Notes: a model not told the origin generated them from the letters alone. A stretch of 64,000 nt of DNA from an uncultured Pseudohongiella sp. (GCA_951812715.1 OX638323.1:2708577-2772576); one strand, 5' to 3'; positions 1 to 8,667 are shown, numbered from the stretch's first letter. Numbers and translations: made by a program.

Positions 1-1280
1 TACAGGGCGACTTCCGAGGCGTCCACGGTTTCCCTGCCGGAAGTGGTGTAATGCATTTGCAGGAACAGGCCGCCGCCGGCCTTCAGCGGGAAGCCCGCGC
101 CTTCCGGATAGGTGTTTATCTCATTGCCTGGGGCATAGGCCCCCAGGCCGATGCCTTGATTGAGCACTTCGAACTCATTCAGGCCGTCCGGCCCGTAAGC
201 GAAAGCGATAATGTGGTGCAGCACGGTCGGGTCGCCGGCTTCGAATTCCACCGCTTTCACCCAGATGTCTTCTTCGATGGGTAACGGTACGGTCAGATTG
301 CGATAGTCCTGAACGCCGGTCGCGGGAATCTGCTGGGCCGGAATCGGCAGCACGAGGTCGGGCTCGCCGTAACTCCATTTGACGAGTTCGGGCTGCAATC
401 CGGGCAGCGGATCCTTGCCGCCGTCGAAATGCGCGCCTTCGTCGATCCATTGCACCAGGGTTTGCGTTTCCTCGACGGTGATATGCGAAACTTCCTTGAA
501 GTCGCGCACATAGTCGTTGTCGATCTGGCCGGGCGGCATGCGCTTGGTGTATAGAACTTCGCGGATCATCGGCGACCAGCCTTGCACGATCTGGTGATTG
601 GTCATGGCGAATGGCGCGATGCCCCCTTCGTTATGGCAGCTTACGCAGCGGCGTTCCAGGATGGGAACGATGTCTTCCGCATAGGAAATGCCGGCATCGA
701 GGTCGAATTCAATCGCATCCGCTCCGCTTGCCAGCGCGGGCGCATCGGGTTGAGCTCCCGATAATACCTGCCGCAAGGCGTCGGCGGCGTAATGCTCGCT
801 GGCGCGCCGCGAGCGGCCTTCCGCTGCGAAACGGTTGTTGATGACGCCCTTGAACACCCTTTCCCGGCTCTCGGGATCGAGAATCACGACTTCGGCGGCA
901 TGATTGAGGCCGAGCTGCTTCGCGACAAGCCGGGTGTCGTCCATCAGCACGGGAACTTCCACGCCGTTCCGCTCGGCATCCTTGCCCAATATCGTCTTGT
1001 CGGTTTCGCCGCTTGAGTCGAGTACGAAGAAGGCGATATCGCGATCCGCGAAATCGGAGGTCAGCTCGTTAAAAGCGTCGAGCGCCCGGCGGGAATCGCG
1101 GTCTCCACGCAAATGGGAAATCAGCACTACGGCGTCGTGATCGGCATAGCGGCTGAGCTGGTGAAACTTGCCGTGGTGATCGATAAGGGAAAAATCGCTG
1201 ATGCGGTCCGCCGCATTTCCGGCAATGGCCAGCATCATCGTGATCGCGCCCAGTGTCAGCATTCCTGTCAACTTATGCAT
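1..1280 (-). CDS. Redoxin / cytochrome c / PHM-like copper monooxygenase fusion (C-terminus off the window)
   Basis: The frame opens with an ATG preceded by AGGAGA and runs off the left edge without a stop, so only 426 residues are visible. Residues 1-23 look like a signal peptide. Residues ~25-175 resemble a redoxin fold but carry no CXXC. A haem-c motif CVSCH (212-216) follows, with a possible axial Met in RMPPG (248). From ~300 on, the chain resembles copper type II ascorbate-dependent monooxygenases such as peptidylglycine hydroxylating monooxygenase (PHM): LHHIIAFAY (His355-His356) matches the CuH pair and LQMHYTT (His410) the third CuH ligand. The CuM site would lie beyond the edge. The protein is probably periplasmic. 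It shares strand with two amidating-lyase-like propellers upstream, which suggests a common pathway. The family assignment is firm; the substrate is unknown. Confidence 0.8.
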   Translation of the reverse strand, partial: MHKLTGMLTLGAITMMLAIAGNAADRISDFSLIDHHGKFHQLSRYADHDAVVLISHLRGDRDSRRALDAFNELTSDFADRDIAFFVLDSSGETDKTILGKDAERNGVEVPVLMDDTRLVAKQLGLNHAAEVVILDPESRERVFKGVINNRFAAEGRSRRASEHYAADALRQVLSGAQPDAPALASGADAIEFDLDAGISYAEDIVPILERRCVSCHNEGGIAPFAMTNHQIVQGWSPMIREVLYTKRMPPGQIDNDYVRDFKEVSHITVEETQTLVQWIDEGAHFDGGKDPLPGLQPELVKWSYGEPDLVLPIPAQQIPATGVQDYRNLTVPLPIEEDIWVKAVEFEAGDPTVLHHIIAFAYGPDGLNEFEVLNQGIGLGAYAPGNEINTYPEGAGFPLKAGGGLFLQMHYTTSGRETVDASEVAL

Positions 1281-1660
1281 TCCCGATCTCCTGAATTCCT
1301 GGTTGATCCATGAGGAAAGTCTTTGCGATGTCACGCCAGACGGGCAGGGCGCGGCAACGGCAGCGTCCGGGGATTCTATGCGCACAAGCTTTATTTCTCA
1401 ATAATGGCGCTAAACGCAGCCATCCCTGGCGCGATGCCCGAGATTTCACCGAATTCCAGCCTCAATATTTATGTCGAGTCGTTCGGGTTCGCCGGCTCCA
1501 TGTCTATTCGATTTCGTTGATGGAACCGAACCCGAAACTGCCTTCGAGGGCGCGCGGTGGTGACTGCAAGGGGCTCGGCGCCAGCCGGGATAGGGTCAGG
1601 CAGCGGCGGAAAGCGCCCGGTGTTCTGGCGCCGGAACATACTGATGCTGCCGTGGGTCTG
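1281..1660. other. Intergenic stretch without a convincing gene
   Basis: About 380 bases separate the copper-monooxygenase gene from the small secreted protein upstream of it on the same strand. Open frames here lack family signatures and ribosome binding sites. I see no tRNA and no clear hairpin followed by a T-run. It probably holds the promoter of the monooxygenase gene, but no convincing -35/-10 pair stood out. Confidence 0.4.
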
Positions 1661-2203
1661 CTATTGGAGTTCGATCAGGAAATAGTCGTCGTTCATGAGT
1701 TCGCGGATCAGGCGGGTGAGGGCGGCGTGGGTGGCGCCGCCGATGTCTTCGGCCGAGCCGCGGCCGAACAGGTTGGTTTGCCAGATGGAGCGGCCGCCGC
1801 GGTTGAGTTGCAGGTTCACGCGCATGGTCAAGCGAATTTCGCTTTCTATCACCTCGGATTCGATTGAATTCAAACTGCCTTCCATGCTGAAGTCCTCGCC
1901 GCTTTCCACGAGCCGGGCGTTGCCGTGCTCGAATCCCTGGATGAGCGCCGCGCGCACCAGGGCCGCCATTTCCATTTCGGCAAGATAGCCGTCGCCGCCC
2001 TGGGGATCACTATCGACGATCAGGCGGCCGTCGGCCAGCTCGCGGCTATCGGTAAACTCCGCCACCCGCAAGGTTCCGCGCATGCGGCTCAGTTCGGCGC
2101 GGTGGTTGCCGTCGTATTGATAATTCACGTTGATCTGTTCGGCGGACATGGCTACCGTGCTCAGCAGCGCCGCAACGGCGAACGACAGGCTTCGAACAAT
2201 CAT
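1661..2203 (-). CDS. Secreted protein of unknown function, YajG-like in general appearance
   Basis: This is a 180-residue protein with an N-terminal hydrophobic segment ending in AMSAEQ, read as a type I signal peptide; there is no lipobox cysteine. The mature part alternates strand-like stretches (LRVAEFTDSRE, ALIQGFEHG, VIESEIRLTMRVNLQL) and ends with a helical segment (ATHAALTRLIRELMNDD). This layout recalls periplasmic or lipoprotein families such as YajG that present a beta-alpha fold after a short linker, but no diagnostic motif is visible and the comparison is only suggestive. It lies between a propeller gene and the copper monooxygenase, all on one strand, so it may act with them in the periplasm. 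Function unknown. Confidence 0.6.
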   Translation of the reverse strand: MIVRSLSFAVAALLSTVAMSAEQINVNYQYDGNHRAELSRMRGTLRVAEFTDSRELADGRLIVDSDPQGGDGYLAEMEMAALVRAALIQGFEHGNARLVESGEDFSMEGSLNSIESEVIESEIRLTMRVNLQLNRGGRSIWQTNLFGRGSAEDIGGATHAALTRLIRELMNDDYFLIELQ

Positions 2204-2266
2204 GGGATCGTATCTCTTTCAGGTGGAGTTTCCCCGCCGGACCGGCTGACCTGGCGAGGAGACGGT

Positions 2267-3463
2267 TCAGTTGATTTCCGCTGTTGGCCAAGGCGCGCCG
2301 GGACGGGTGTCGCCCAACGCAACCATACCCTGGTATATGAACTTCTGCACACGCTTGCCTTCATACGTTTCCGTCGTATAAATGTTTCCGGCCGAATCCG
2401 TGACAATGCTATGCGTGCCGAAGAACAGCCCTGGCTGGCGGCCGCCGTCACCGAAAGTGTAGAGCACTTCCAGCGACTCGCGATCGAGGATATGCACCAG
2501 CATGTTGGATCCGTCGGCAAGATAGATGAACTCCTGTTCCGGATCGTGGGAGAAAGAGATGTCCCAGGTCGAACCCGACAAGGTAGCCGGCGCTACCAAT
2601 CCTTCCTTGACGAAGGCGCCGTCGCGCTGGAAAACCTGGATGCGGTCGGCGCCCCGATCGCAGACGTAGATCAATCCGTCCGCCGAAGGTTCGGCGCAAT
2701 GCACCGGCGGGCGGAACTGTTGTGGCAACGGTTCGCCGGGAACATAGGTATTGTCGGCCTCGTCATCGGGCTGATTGCCGTAGGCGCCCCAGAAATTCTT
2801 GAACTCGCCGGTGCTCGCGTCGAGTACGACCACCCGGCGATTACCGTAACCGTCGGCGATGTAGGCTTCGTTCACTTGAGCGTCAATGGCGATTTCGGCG
2901 ACTCGGGAGAAATGCGTCGTGCTGTTGCTGTCCGGCGGATTACCGGGTTCGCCAATGGTGCGGATGTAATCCCCATCGCGGGTGAATACCAGGATATGGG
3001 AGTCGGTGCTGCCATTACCGCCGATCCAGACATCGCCGTTCGCCGCCACTTCGATGCCATGGTTGGATGCCGGCCATTCGTATTCGCCGTTTTCCGCGGG
3101 GCCGCCCCAGGCATTCACCAGATTGCCGTCCGGGTCGAACTCGAGGATCGGCGGAGCGGCGGTGCAACACGACGCGCGGCCCAGATCCAGCCCCAATTCC
3201 TGGTTCATGAACATATCCGGCGAATCGCGATGCACGATATAAACGTGATCCCTGGCATCCACCGCGACACCGATTGTGCGGCCCAGCAGCCACTGATTGG
3301 GCAGGGGCTGGGGCCAGAACGGATCCACTTCGAAATTCGGCACGAGCTGGTCGCTGTTGGCCGCCTGGGGCGCCTGCTCCATTCTGCTTTGTCCGACGAA
3401 CAGCACCGCCAGGGCGAGCACCGCGACCAGAGCGATAATCAGGGTCGATCTGTTGATGTTCAT
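2267..3463 (-). CDS. NHL-repeat beta-propeller resembling peptidyl-hydroxyglycine alpha-amidating lyase (copy 1)
   Basis: The protein has 398 residues if started at MNINRSTL, which places a membrane anchor or signal segment at residues 8-24; an upstream extension in the same frame has no signal sequence and is rejected. The body is a run of NHL blades. Residues matching the rat lyase PAL can be placed: R79 (IVHRD, like the catalytic Arg), His135 (NHGIEV), Tyr206 (ADGYGNRR, like the catalytic Tyr), His255 (PVHC), Arg270 (CDRGADRIQVF) and His351 (THSI). The three His correspond to the zinc ligands. In PAM this domain cleaves the alpha-hydroxyglycine formed by PHM. A PHM-like gene lies two genes downstream. 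The lyase-like fold is well supported; the substrate is unknown. Confidence 0.75.
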   Translation of the reverse strand: MNINRSTLIIALVAVLALAVLFVGQSRMEQAPQAANSDQLVPNFEVDPFWPQPLPNQWLLGRTIGVAVDARDHVYIVHRDSPDMFMNQELGLDLGRASCCTAAPPILEFDPDGNLVNAWGGPAENGEYEWPASNHGIEVAANGDVWIGGNGSTDSHILVFTRDGDYIRTIGEPGNPPDSNSTTHFSRVAEIAIDAQVNEAYIADGYGNRRVVVLDASTGEFKNFWGAYGNQPDDEADNTYVPGEPLPQQFRPPVHCAEPSADGLIYVCDRGADRIQVFQRDGAFVKEGLVAPATLSGSTWDISFSHDPEQEFIYLADGSNMLVHILDRESLEVLYTFGDGGRQPGLFFGTHSIVTDSAGNIYTTETYEGKRVQKFIYQGMVALGDTRPGAPWPTAEIN

Positions 3464-3842
3464 ATCGATATCCCGTGAGCTATGCAGATGGAAATCTCCG
3501 CCAGTATATGCCCATGAGAAACCGAATTGAATAGATTCGGGGCATCCGACGGCGCTTTCCGAGCGTGTGGAGATTGTAACGAGCGCGGTCTTGGAACTCG
3601 AATGCAACAGATCATGGAGCAAGGAGAAGATTGGGGTAAAAAATGGGAATATTCAGGAATTTTCTTCGGCTCGAAGCGGCCGGAACCATCGTTGCGGCCA
3701 ACTGAAGTCGAGCGCGCGGATGGACCCGGATCGACTCGCCCAAGCCGCGGCTCGCCCACTCCATGTGGAGGCAATGCGATCAAACGGGCGCAAAAAAAGC
3801 CGCATCGGGAAGATGCGGCTTTTTTGTTCGATCCCGAGACGC
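3464..3842. other. Intergenic stretch between the two propeller genes, with one terminator
   Basis: No gene is convincing in these ~380 bases. The part next to the upstream gene's stop holds a hairpin with flanking A and T runs (listed separately). The remainder probably carries the promoter of the downstream propeller copy. The presence of a terminator suggests that the two copies are transcribed separately despite being tandem. Confidence 0.5.
3792..3825 (-). terminator. Rho-independent terminator, potentially bidirectional
   Basis: A perfect 8-bp stem GCCGCATC/GATGCGGC with a GGGAA loop is flanked by seven A on one side and six T on the other, so it could work on both strands. It lies just past the stop codon of propeller copy 2 and is the clearest intrinsic terminator in the window. 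Confidence 0.9.
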
Positions 3843-5033
3843 TTACAACTCGTCGGGCGGCCAGGTCGGGGCGCGGTCGCGAACGCTGACGGGTCTCATG
3901 CCCTGGTAGAGGAACTTCTGCACTCGTTTGCCTTCGTAGGTCTCGGTGGTGTAGATGTTGCCCTGGGAGTCGGTGGCAATGCTGTGAGGCGCGAAGAACA
4001 GGCCGGGTTGCCTGCCGCCGTCGCCGAAGGTGTACAGCACTTCCATGGACTCACGGTCGATTATGTAGATCTTGAAGTTCTGGCCGTCGGCCAGGTAGAT
4101 GAACTCCTGCTCCTCATCGGGAGAAAAGGCGATATCCCAAGTGGAACCTTGCGCCAGCGTTGCCGGCGAGATAATCACTTCCCGCACATAAGCGCCATCC
4201 GTGCGGAATACCTGAATGCGGTCGGCGCCGCGGTCGCAGACGTAGACCAGGCCGTCATTGGAAGGCTCGGCGCAATGAACCGGTCCACGGAACTGTTGCG
4301 GGCCCGGCACGCCGGGAGTGTAGGTTACGTCGGTGTCGTCGTCGGGACGATTGCCGTAGGCGCCCCAGTAGCGCAGGAAGTTGCCTTCGAGGTCAACCAC
4401 GGCGACACGCTTGTGCGTATAGCCGTCGGCGAAATAAACCTCGCCGGCTGCTTCGTCGATGGCGATTTCCGCGATGCGGCCGTAATGCGTCTCGCTGTTG
4501 CTGTCCGCATCCTGACCGGGAATGCCGACCTGGCGAACGAACTCGCCGTCGCGGGTGAAGACCAGCGCATGCGAGTCGCCGCCGCCATTGCCGCCGATCC
4601 AGACGTTACCGTCGGGCGCGACTTCAATACCGTGGTTGGATTCGGGCCACTGGTAGGGCGCGCCTTCCATCGGACCGCCCCAGGCGTTGATCAGATTGCC
4701 TTCGAGGTCGAATTCGAGAATGGGAGGCGCCGGAGTGCAGCATTCCGCCACGCCGGCGTACAGACCGATCTCCTGCACCCGCATGAACTGGGATTCGGTG
4801 TTCCGGTGGACGATGAAGATATGGTCCCGATCATCCACATCAACGCCGATGGTATTGCCTTGCACCCAATGGTTGGGCAACGGCTTCGGCCATAGCGGAT
4901 CGACGAGGAAGTGCGGCGCCATGACGTCGTTGCTGGCGGCAACGCTCGGGGCCTGCATGTAGCTTTGACCGATCCCCAGAGCTATCAGGGCGGCAGCCAA
5001 GACAATTCCGGCCAGCAGTTTGATCTTAGTCAT
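3843..5033 (-). CDS. NHL-repeat beta-propeller resembling peptidyl-hydroxyglycine alpha-amidating lyase (copy 2)
   Basis: This is a 396-residue paralogue of the next gene downstream, alike over nearly the whole length, which indicates a tandem duplication. The ATG follows AGGAGAT at good spacing. Residues 5-22 form a signal or anchor segment. The same lyase-type residues are kept: R77 (IVHRN), His134 (NHGIEV), Tyr205 (ADGYTHKR), His253 (PVHC), Arg268 (CDRGADRIQVF) and His350 (APHSI). Both copies also share an unusual CC pair (CCTPAPPILEFD region, residues 98-99 here). Retention of every proposed metal and catalytic residue in both copies argues that both are active enzymes rather than one structural relic. 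The substrate is unknown. A terminator follows the stop. Confidence 0.75.
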   Translation of the reverse strand: MTKIKLLAGIVLAAALIALGIGQSYMQAPSVAASNDVMAPHFLVDPLWPKPLPNHWVQGNTIGVDVDDRDHIFIVHRNTESQFMRVQEIGLYAGVAECCTPAPPILEFDLEGNLINAWGGPMEGAPYQWPESNHGIEVAPDGNVWIGGNGGGDSHALVFTRDGEFVRQVGIPGQDADSNSETHYGRIAEIAIDEAAGEVYFADGYTHKRVAVVDLEGNFLRYWGAYGNRPDDDTDVTYTPGVPGPQQFRGPVHCAEPSNDGLVYVCDRGADRIQVFRTDGAYVREVIISPATLAQGSTWDIAFSPDEEQEFIYLADGQNFKIYIIDRESMEVLYTFGDGGRQPGLFFAPHSIATDSQGNIYTTETYEGKRVQKFLYQGMRPVSVRDRAPTWPPDEL

Positions 5034-5241
5034 TCTTGATCTCCTCTTGGTAATGGAAAGCTTGCTTATGCTATTAGTCAGACATCTATCCCGATGCTAT
5101 GCGAGCAGCGGTAATAACGCAACAGCATATTCGCCCGCGTAATTCAGGGCCCGCGTCGAGCGAGTATACTGCCCGATTTTGGCGCAGTATACTTGCTCGC
5201 CGACGAATCGATCGACACCAGAAACAAGAGGGGCATCCACG

Positions 5242-6612
5242 ATGAGACGCACCAGTTTCGCAGGTCCGCTGACCGCTGGCGCAATGCTGATCGGGCTGCT
5301 GATTTTCCCCGCGACGGCTTCGGCCCACGACATTCCCAGCCGGGTGACCGTCTACGCATTCGTCAAGCCCGAAGGCAACACCCTGACCGCGTTGTTGCGC
5401 ATTCCGATGGAAGCTTTCGGCGAGATCAGTTTTCCCTTGCGCGGCCCGGGCTATCTGCGGATCAGCGAAGCCGACTTCGCCCTGCGCGACGCGGCGCGAG
5501 TGTATATCACCGAATCCCTGAGCTTTTACGAGAACGGGGTAGAACTGGAAGAGAAGTTTCTCGAAACCGTCCGGGTGTCGCTGCCGTCGAGCCGCGCCTT
5601 CACCGATTATGAAAGCGCGCTGGAAAACGTCTACTCGCCGCCGCTCGGAGACGAGGTAAACCTGTTTTGGCGGCAGGGTATGCTCGACGTGCTGGTGACC
5701 TATCCGATCGAATCGGAAGATGCGGATTTTTCGGTCAACCCGCAACTCGGCGCCTTGTCCGATCAGACCACCACGGTATTGCGCTTCATGCTGCCCGGCG
5801 GCGGCGAGCGCCTGTTCAACTACCTCGGCAATCCCGGCCTGGTCGAACTCGATCCGCGTTGGCATCAGGCCGCTCTGCGTTTCGTCGTCATGGGCTTTTG
5901 GCACATTCTGGAGGGCATCGACCACCTGCTGTTCCTGTTTTGTCTGGTAATTCCGCTGCGCAGTCTCCGACATCTGATCCCGGTGGTCACCTCGTTCACT
6001 ATCGCCCACTCCATTACCCTGATCGCGTCGGCCATGGGCATCGCTCCGCGCGTGCTCTGGTTTCCGCCGCTGATCGAGACGCTGATCGCCCTGTCGATCG
6101 TCTACATGGCCTTCGAGAACATCGTCGGCTCAAGGCCGGAACATCGCTGGATGGTGTCCTTCGGCTTCGGCCTGGTGCATGGCTTTGGCTTTGCCTTCCT
6201 GTTTAGCGATACATTGCAATTCGCCGGCGGCCATCTGATCTCGTCGCTGCTGGCGTTCAACGTCGGTGTGGAACTGGGACAACTGCTCATCCTGATCCTG
6301 GTCATACCGGTGCTCAATTTGCTATTCCGCTTCCTGGTCGCCGAACGCATAGGCTGCATATTGCTGTCGGCGCTGCTTGCCCACACCGCGTGGCACTGGA
6401 TGCTTGACCGGGGCGCTCAATTGCAACAGTTCACTTTCCAGTATCCGATTTTCGATAACCTGTTCTATGCCGCTGTCATGCGTTGGAGCATGTTGCTCAT
6501 CATCGTTGCCGGCTGCTTCTGGCTGACTTACGAATTATTCCGCCGGCTCAACCTGGTGCTCAGTTTCGCCGATCTTGCCCGCTTGAAAACGAGCGACGAC
6601 ATGTCGTCCTGA
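5242..6612 (+). CDS. HupE/UreJ-family integral membrane protein
   Basis: The 456-residue protein starts at MRRTSFAGP after AGAGGGG; a longer frame upstream has no binding site. A signal peptide (to ASAHD) is followed by a ~200-residue extracytoplasmic domain, then a C-terminal multi-helix region that begins with FWHILEGIDHLLFLF and continues with histidine-bearing helices (FTIAHSITL, GLVHGFGFAF, LLAHTAWHW). These histidines are typical of the HupE/UreJ_2 group, which includes proposed nickel or cobalt permeases, although large two-domain members like this one have no proven substrate. No urease or hydrogenase genes are nearby, so a metal role is only inferred. The gene stands alone, divergent from the propeller genes. 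Confidence 0.75.
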   Translation: MRRTSFAGPLTAGAMLIGLLIFPATASAHDIPSRVTVYAFVKPEGNTLTALLRIPMEAFGEISFPLRGPGYLRISEADFALRDAARVYITESLSFYENGVELEEKFLETVRVSLPSSRAFTDYESALENVYSPPLGDEVNLFWRQGMLDVLVTYPIESEDADFSVNPQLGALSDQTTTVLRFMLPGGGERLFNYLGNPGLVELDPRWHQAALRFVVMGFWHILEGIDHLLFLFCLVIPLRSLRHLIPVVTSFTIAHSITLIASAMGIAPRVLWFPPLIETLIALSIVYMAFENIVGSRPEHRWMVSFGFGLVHGFGFAFLFSDTLQFAGGHLISSLLAFNVGVELGQLLILILVIPVLNLLFRFLVAERIGCILLSALLAHTAWHWMLDRGAQLQQFTFQYPIFDNLFYAAVMRWSMLLIIVAGCFWLTYELFRRLNLVLSFADLARLKTSDDMSS

Positions 6613-6745
6613 ATGGCGCGAATGTTTTGTTGTTCAGTATTGCCTTTGGCAAGAATTGAATTGTGGTGATCGCAACGTTCTTGCTGACTGGAGCATACCG
6701 CCCCTGGCGCGGCTTTTGCGGTTTTGCCAACCCCCGGACCCGCCG

Positions 6746-6812
6746 CCCAGCCGCCAAGCGTAGCTCGCCGTCATTGCAACTTCGTTCGACGCTGACGCTT
6801 CGAAAACGCTCG
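6746..6812 (-). repeat. Degraded R2m repeat module
   Basis: Read on the minus strand, the segment contains GCGTTTTCGAAGC near one end and CGAGC-TAC-GCTTGGCGGCTGG at the other. These match the two ends of the module seen at 14897-14964 and 32701-32768, while the middle has diverged. It appears to be an old copy. Confidence 0.55.
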
Positions 6813-6891
6813 TTCTCGCCCATGGCGAGTCATTCGGCCCTTCGGAATTTTTGCTTCCGATCGGCCGCGCCGACCGGACCTTACCCGCTGA

Positions 6892-6921
6892 TTGTGTCTG
6901 TCGCTGGCAACTTGATATGAT
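6892..6921 (+). promoter_or_regulatory. Predicted sigma-70 promoter of cstA
   Basis: TTGTGT, an 18-base spacer and TATGAT lie 33 bases before the cstA start codon. The -10 is close to consensus and the -35 moderate. A GGGGAGA ribosome binding site follows. Confidence 0.5.
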
Positions 6922-6954
6922 GCCCCGGCTAACTGCATCTGGGGAGAATGCCTC

Positions 6955-8667
6955 ATGTCTTCGGTTTTCATCGTTATATTCGGACTGGTCGGGTTCGCCT
7001 TTGGCTGGTTTGTCTATTCTCGCTTCATAGCCGAGAAGATATATCGGCTGGATCCGGATTACGTCACGCCCGCGAATCGCTACAACGACGCGGTTGATTT
7101 TGTCCCCACCAACAAGTATGTATTGTGGGGCTCGCACTTCACCGCGGTGGCCGGAGCCGCGCCAATTGTCGGGCCCGCCATCGCGGTCTATTGGGGTTGG
7201 CTTCCCGCGCTGATCTGGGTAACCCTGGGTTCGATTTTCTTCGCCGGCGTGCACGATATGGGCGCGCTCTGGGCGAGCAATCGGCACCGCGCGAGATCCA
7301 TGGGCGCCCTGTCCGAAGACGTTGTCGGCGCACGCACCCGCGCCCTGTTCATGGTAGTTATCTTCCTGCTGCTACTCATGGTCAACGCCGTATTCGGCAC
7401 CATCATCGCCGGCGAGATGGTCGATATCGAAACTTCCATAGTGCCGGCCTGGGCCGCGATTCCCGTGGCGATCGCCGTTGGCGTGCTGATCCGGCGCAAA
7501 TTCAATCTGTTCCTGGTCTCCCTGATCGGCGTGACCATTCTGTATTTCACCATTTACCTGGGCACGGTTTGGCCGGTTGAGACGGAGCTTAGCTGGGATG
7601 GTGTCTTGCTCGGCCCGCACGGCAACTGGATCGTCATACTTTTCATCTACGCCGGCATCGCCTCGATGTTGCCGGTCTGGCTGCTGTTGCAGCCGCGGGA
7701 CTACATCAATGGCGCGCAACTCGTGCTCGGTCTGCTGGTGCTTTACAGCGCGGTCTTCATCGCCTTGCCCGACGTGACGGCGCCGATGATCAACGAGAAC
7801 CTGGCGGCAGGCACGCCGCCACTGATCCCGATTCTGTTCGTGACCATTGCCTGTGGCGCGCTATCGGGCTTTCACGGCATCGTTTCCTCGGGCACGAGTT
7901 CGAAGCAGTTGAACAACGAAAAGGACGCGCGCTTCGTCGGTTATCTCGGCGCTCTCGGCGAGGGTTCGCTGGCATTGATCACTATTACCGCCGCCACCGG
8001 TTCCCTGTATGCCGTTTCCACCGTTGAATGGAGCAATCTCTATGTCAATTTCGGCGATGGCGCGGCGAGCGCCTTTATCGCCGGCGGCGCGGCCCTGATT
8101 ACCGAGGGCTGGGGCATTCCCTTCTCCTTTTCCGAAACCATGCTGGCGGTAATGGTTGTGCTGTTCGCCGGCACCACCATGGACGCCGGACTGCGTCTGC
8201 AACGCTACATCATCCAGGAATGGGGCAACATCTATTCCATAAACTTACTGAAAAACAATTACCTGTCCACCCTGGTGGCGGTGGGTTGCTGTCTGACCCT
8301 GGCCTTCGGCGCCACCAATGGCGAGTATCCTGGCGACGGCGGTATGCTGATCTGGCCGATCTTCGGCGCGTCCAACCAGATCCTCGCCAGTCTCACCTTG
8401 CTGGTCCTGTCGGTGTACCTGATGCGGCTCGGCCGCCCTTCGATTTTTACTCTTGCGCCGATGATTTTTATCGTTTTCGTGGCATTCTGGGCCGCCGGCT
8501 GGTATTTGTTCGATTATTACCGATCCGAAAACTGGTTGTTGCTGATTCTGAGCCTCGCGGTCATGGCGGCCAGTATCGTGGTCATGCTGGAAGCGGCGTC
8601 GGTGATTTCGAAAATTCGCCGAGGCGAGGAACTTCCGGCTGACGATGCCGTTGAAACCGCTGAATGA
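6955..8667 (+). CDS. cstA: CstA-family carbon starvation protein / peptide or pyruvate transporter
   Basis: The 570-residue, very hydrophobic protein has some sixteen predicted membrane spans. CstA landmarks include the opening GFAFGWFVYSRFIAEKIY, PANRYNDAVDFVPTNKYVL, the segment SHFTAVAGAAPIVGPAIAV, VHDMGALWASNRHRARSMG, SGFHGIVSSGTSSKQLNNE and FGASNQILASLTLLVLSVY. The family takes up peptides (CstA) or pyruvate (BtsT) by proton symport. This member is shorter than the ~700-residue E. coli proteins and belongs to the short form common in diverse bacteria. The start codon follows GGGGAGA. It stands as a single gene with its own promoter, ahead of birA. Confidence 0.92.
   Translation: MSSVFIVIFGLVGFAFGWFVYSRFIAEKIYRLDPDYVTPANRYNDAVDFVPTNKYVLWGSHFTAVAGAAPIVGPAIAVYWGWLPALIWVTLGSIFFAGVHDMGALWASNRHRARSMGALSEDVVGARTRALFMVVIFLLLLMVNAVFGTIIAGEMVDIETSIVPAWAAIPVAIAVGVLIRRKFNLFLVSLIGVTILYFTIYLGTVWPVETELSWDGVLLGPHGNWIVILFIYAGIASMLPVWLLLQPRDYINGAQLVLGLLVLYSAVFIALPDVTAPMINENLAAGTPPLIPILFVTIACGALSGFHGIVSSGTSSKQLNNEKDARFVGYLGALGEGSLALITITAATGSLYAVSTVEWSNLYVNFGDGAASAFIAGGAALITEGWGIPFSFSETMLAVMVVLFAGTTMDAGLRLQRYIIQEWGNIYSINLLKNNYLSTLVAVGCCLTLAFGATNGEYPGDGGMLIWPIFGASNQILASLTLLVLSVYLMRLGRPSIFTLAPMIFIVFVAFWAAGWYLFDYYRSENWLLLILSLAVMAASIVVMLEAASVISKIRRGEELPADDAVETAE

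Larger units (their letters stand above)
6613..6954. other. Intergenic region with a worn repeat module and the cstA promoter
   Basis: These 342 bases hold no gene. The middle has a degraded copy of the R2m hairpin module and the end a sigma-70 promoter, both listed separately. No intrinsic terminator with a T-run is visible after the HupE-like gene. Confidence 0.5.

Noticed and set aside
1310..1867. Plus-strand frame of 185 codons upstream of the monooxygenase gene
   Set aside because: It overlaps the 3' end of the secreted-protein gene in antisense, lacks a ribosome binding site and shows no family pattern.
1925..3478. Long plus-strand open frame of 517 codons
   Set aside because: It lies antisense to the small secreted protein and propeller copy 1, has no recognisable motif, and reflects the GC-rich codon pattern of the true genes.
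3567..4895. Plus-strand open frame of 442 codons
   Set aside because: It is a shadow of propeller copy 2 on the opposite strand, with the same kind of low-information composition as the shadow of copy 1, as expected for two paralogues.
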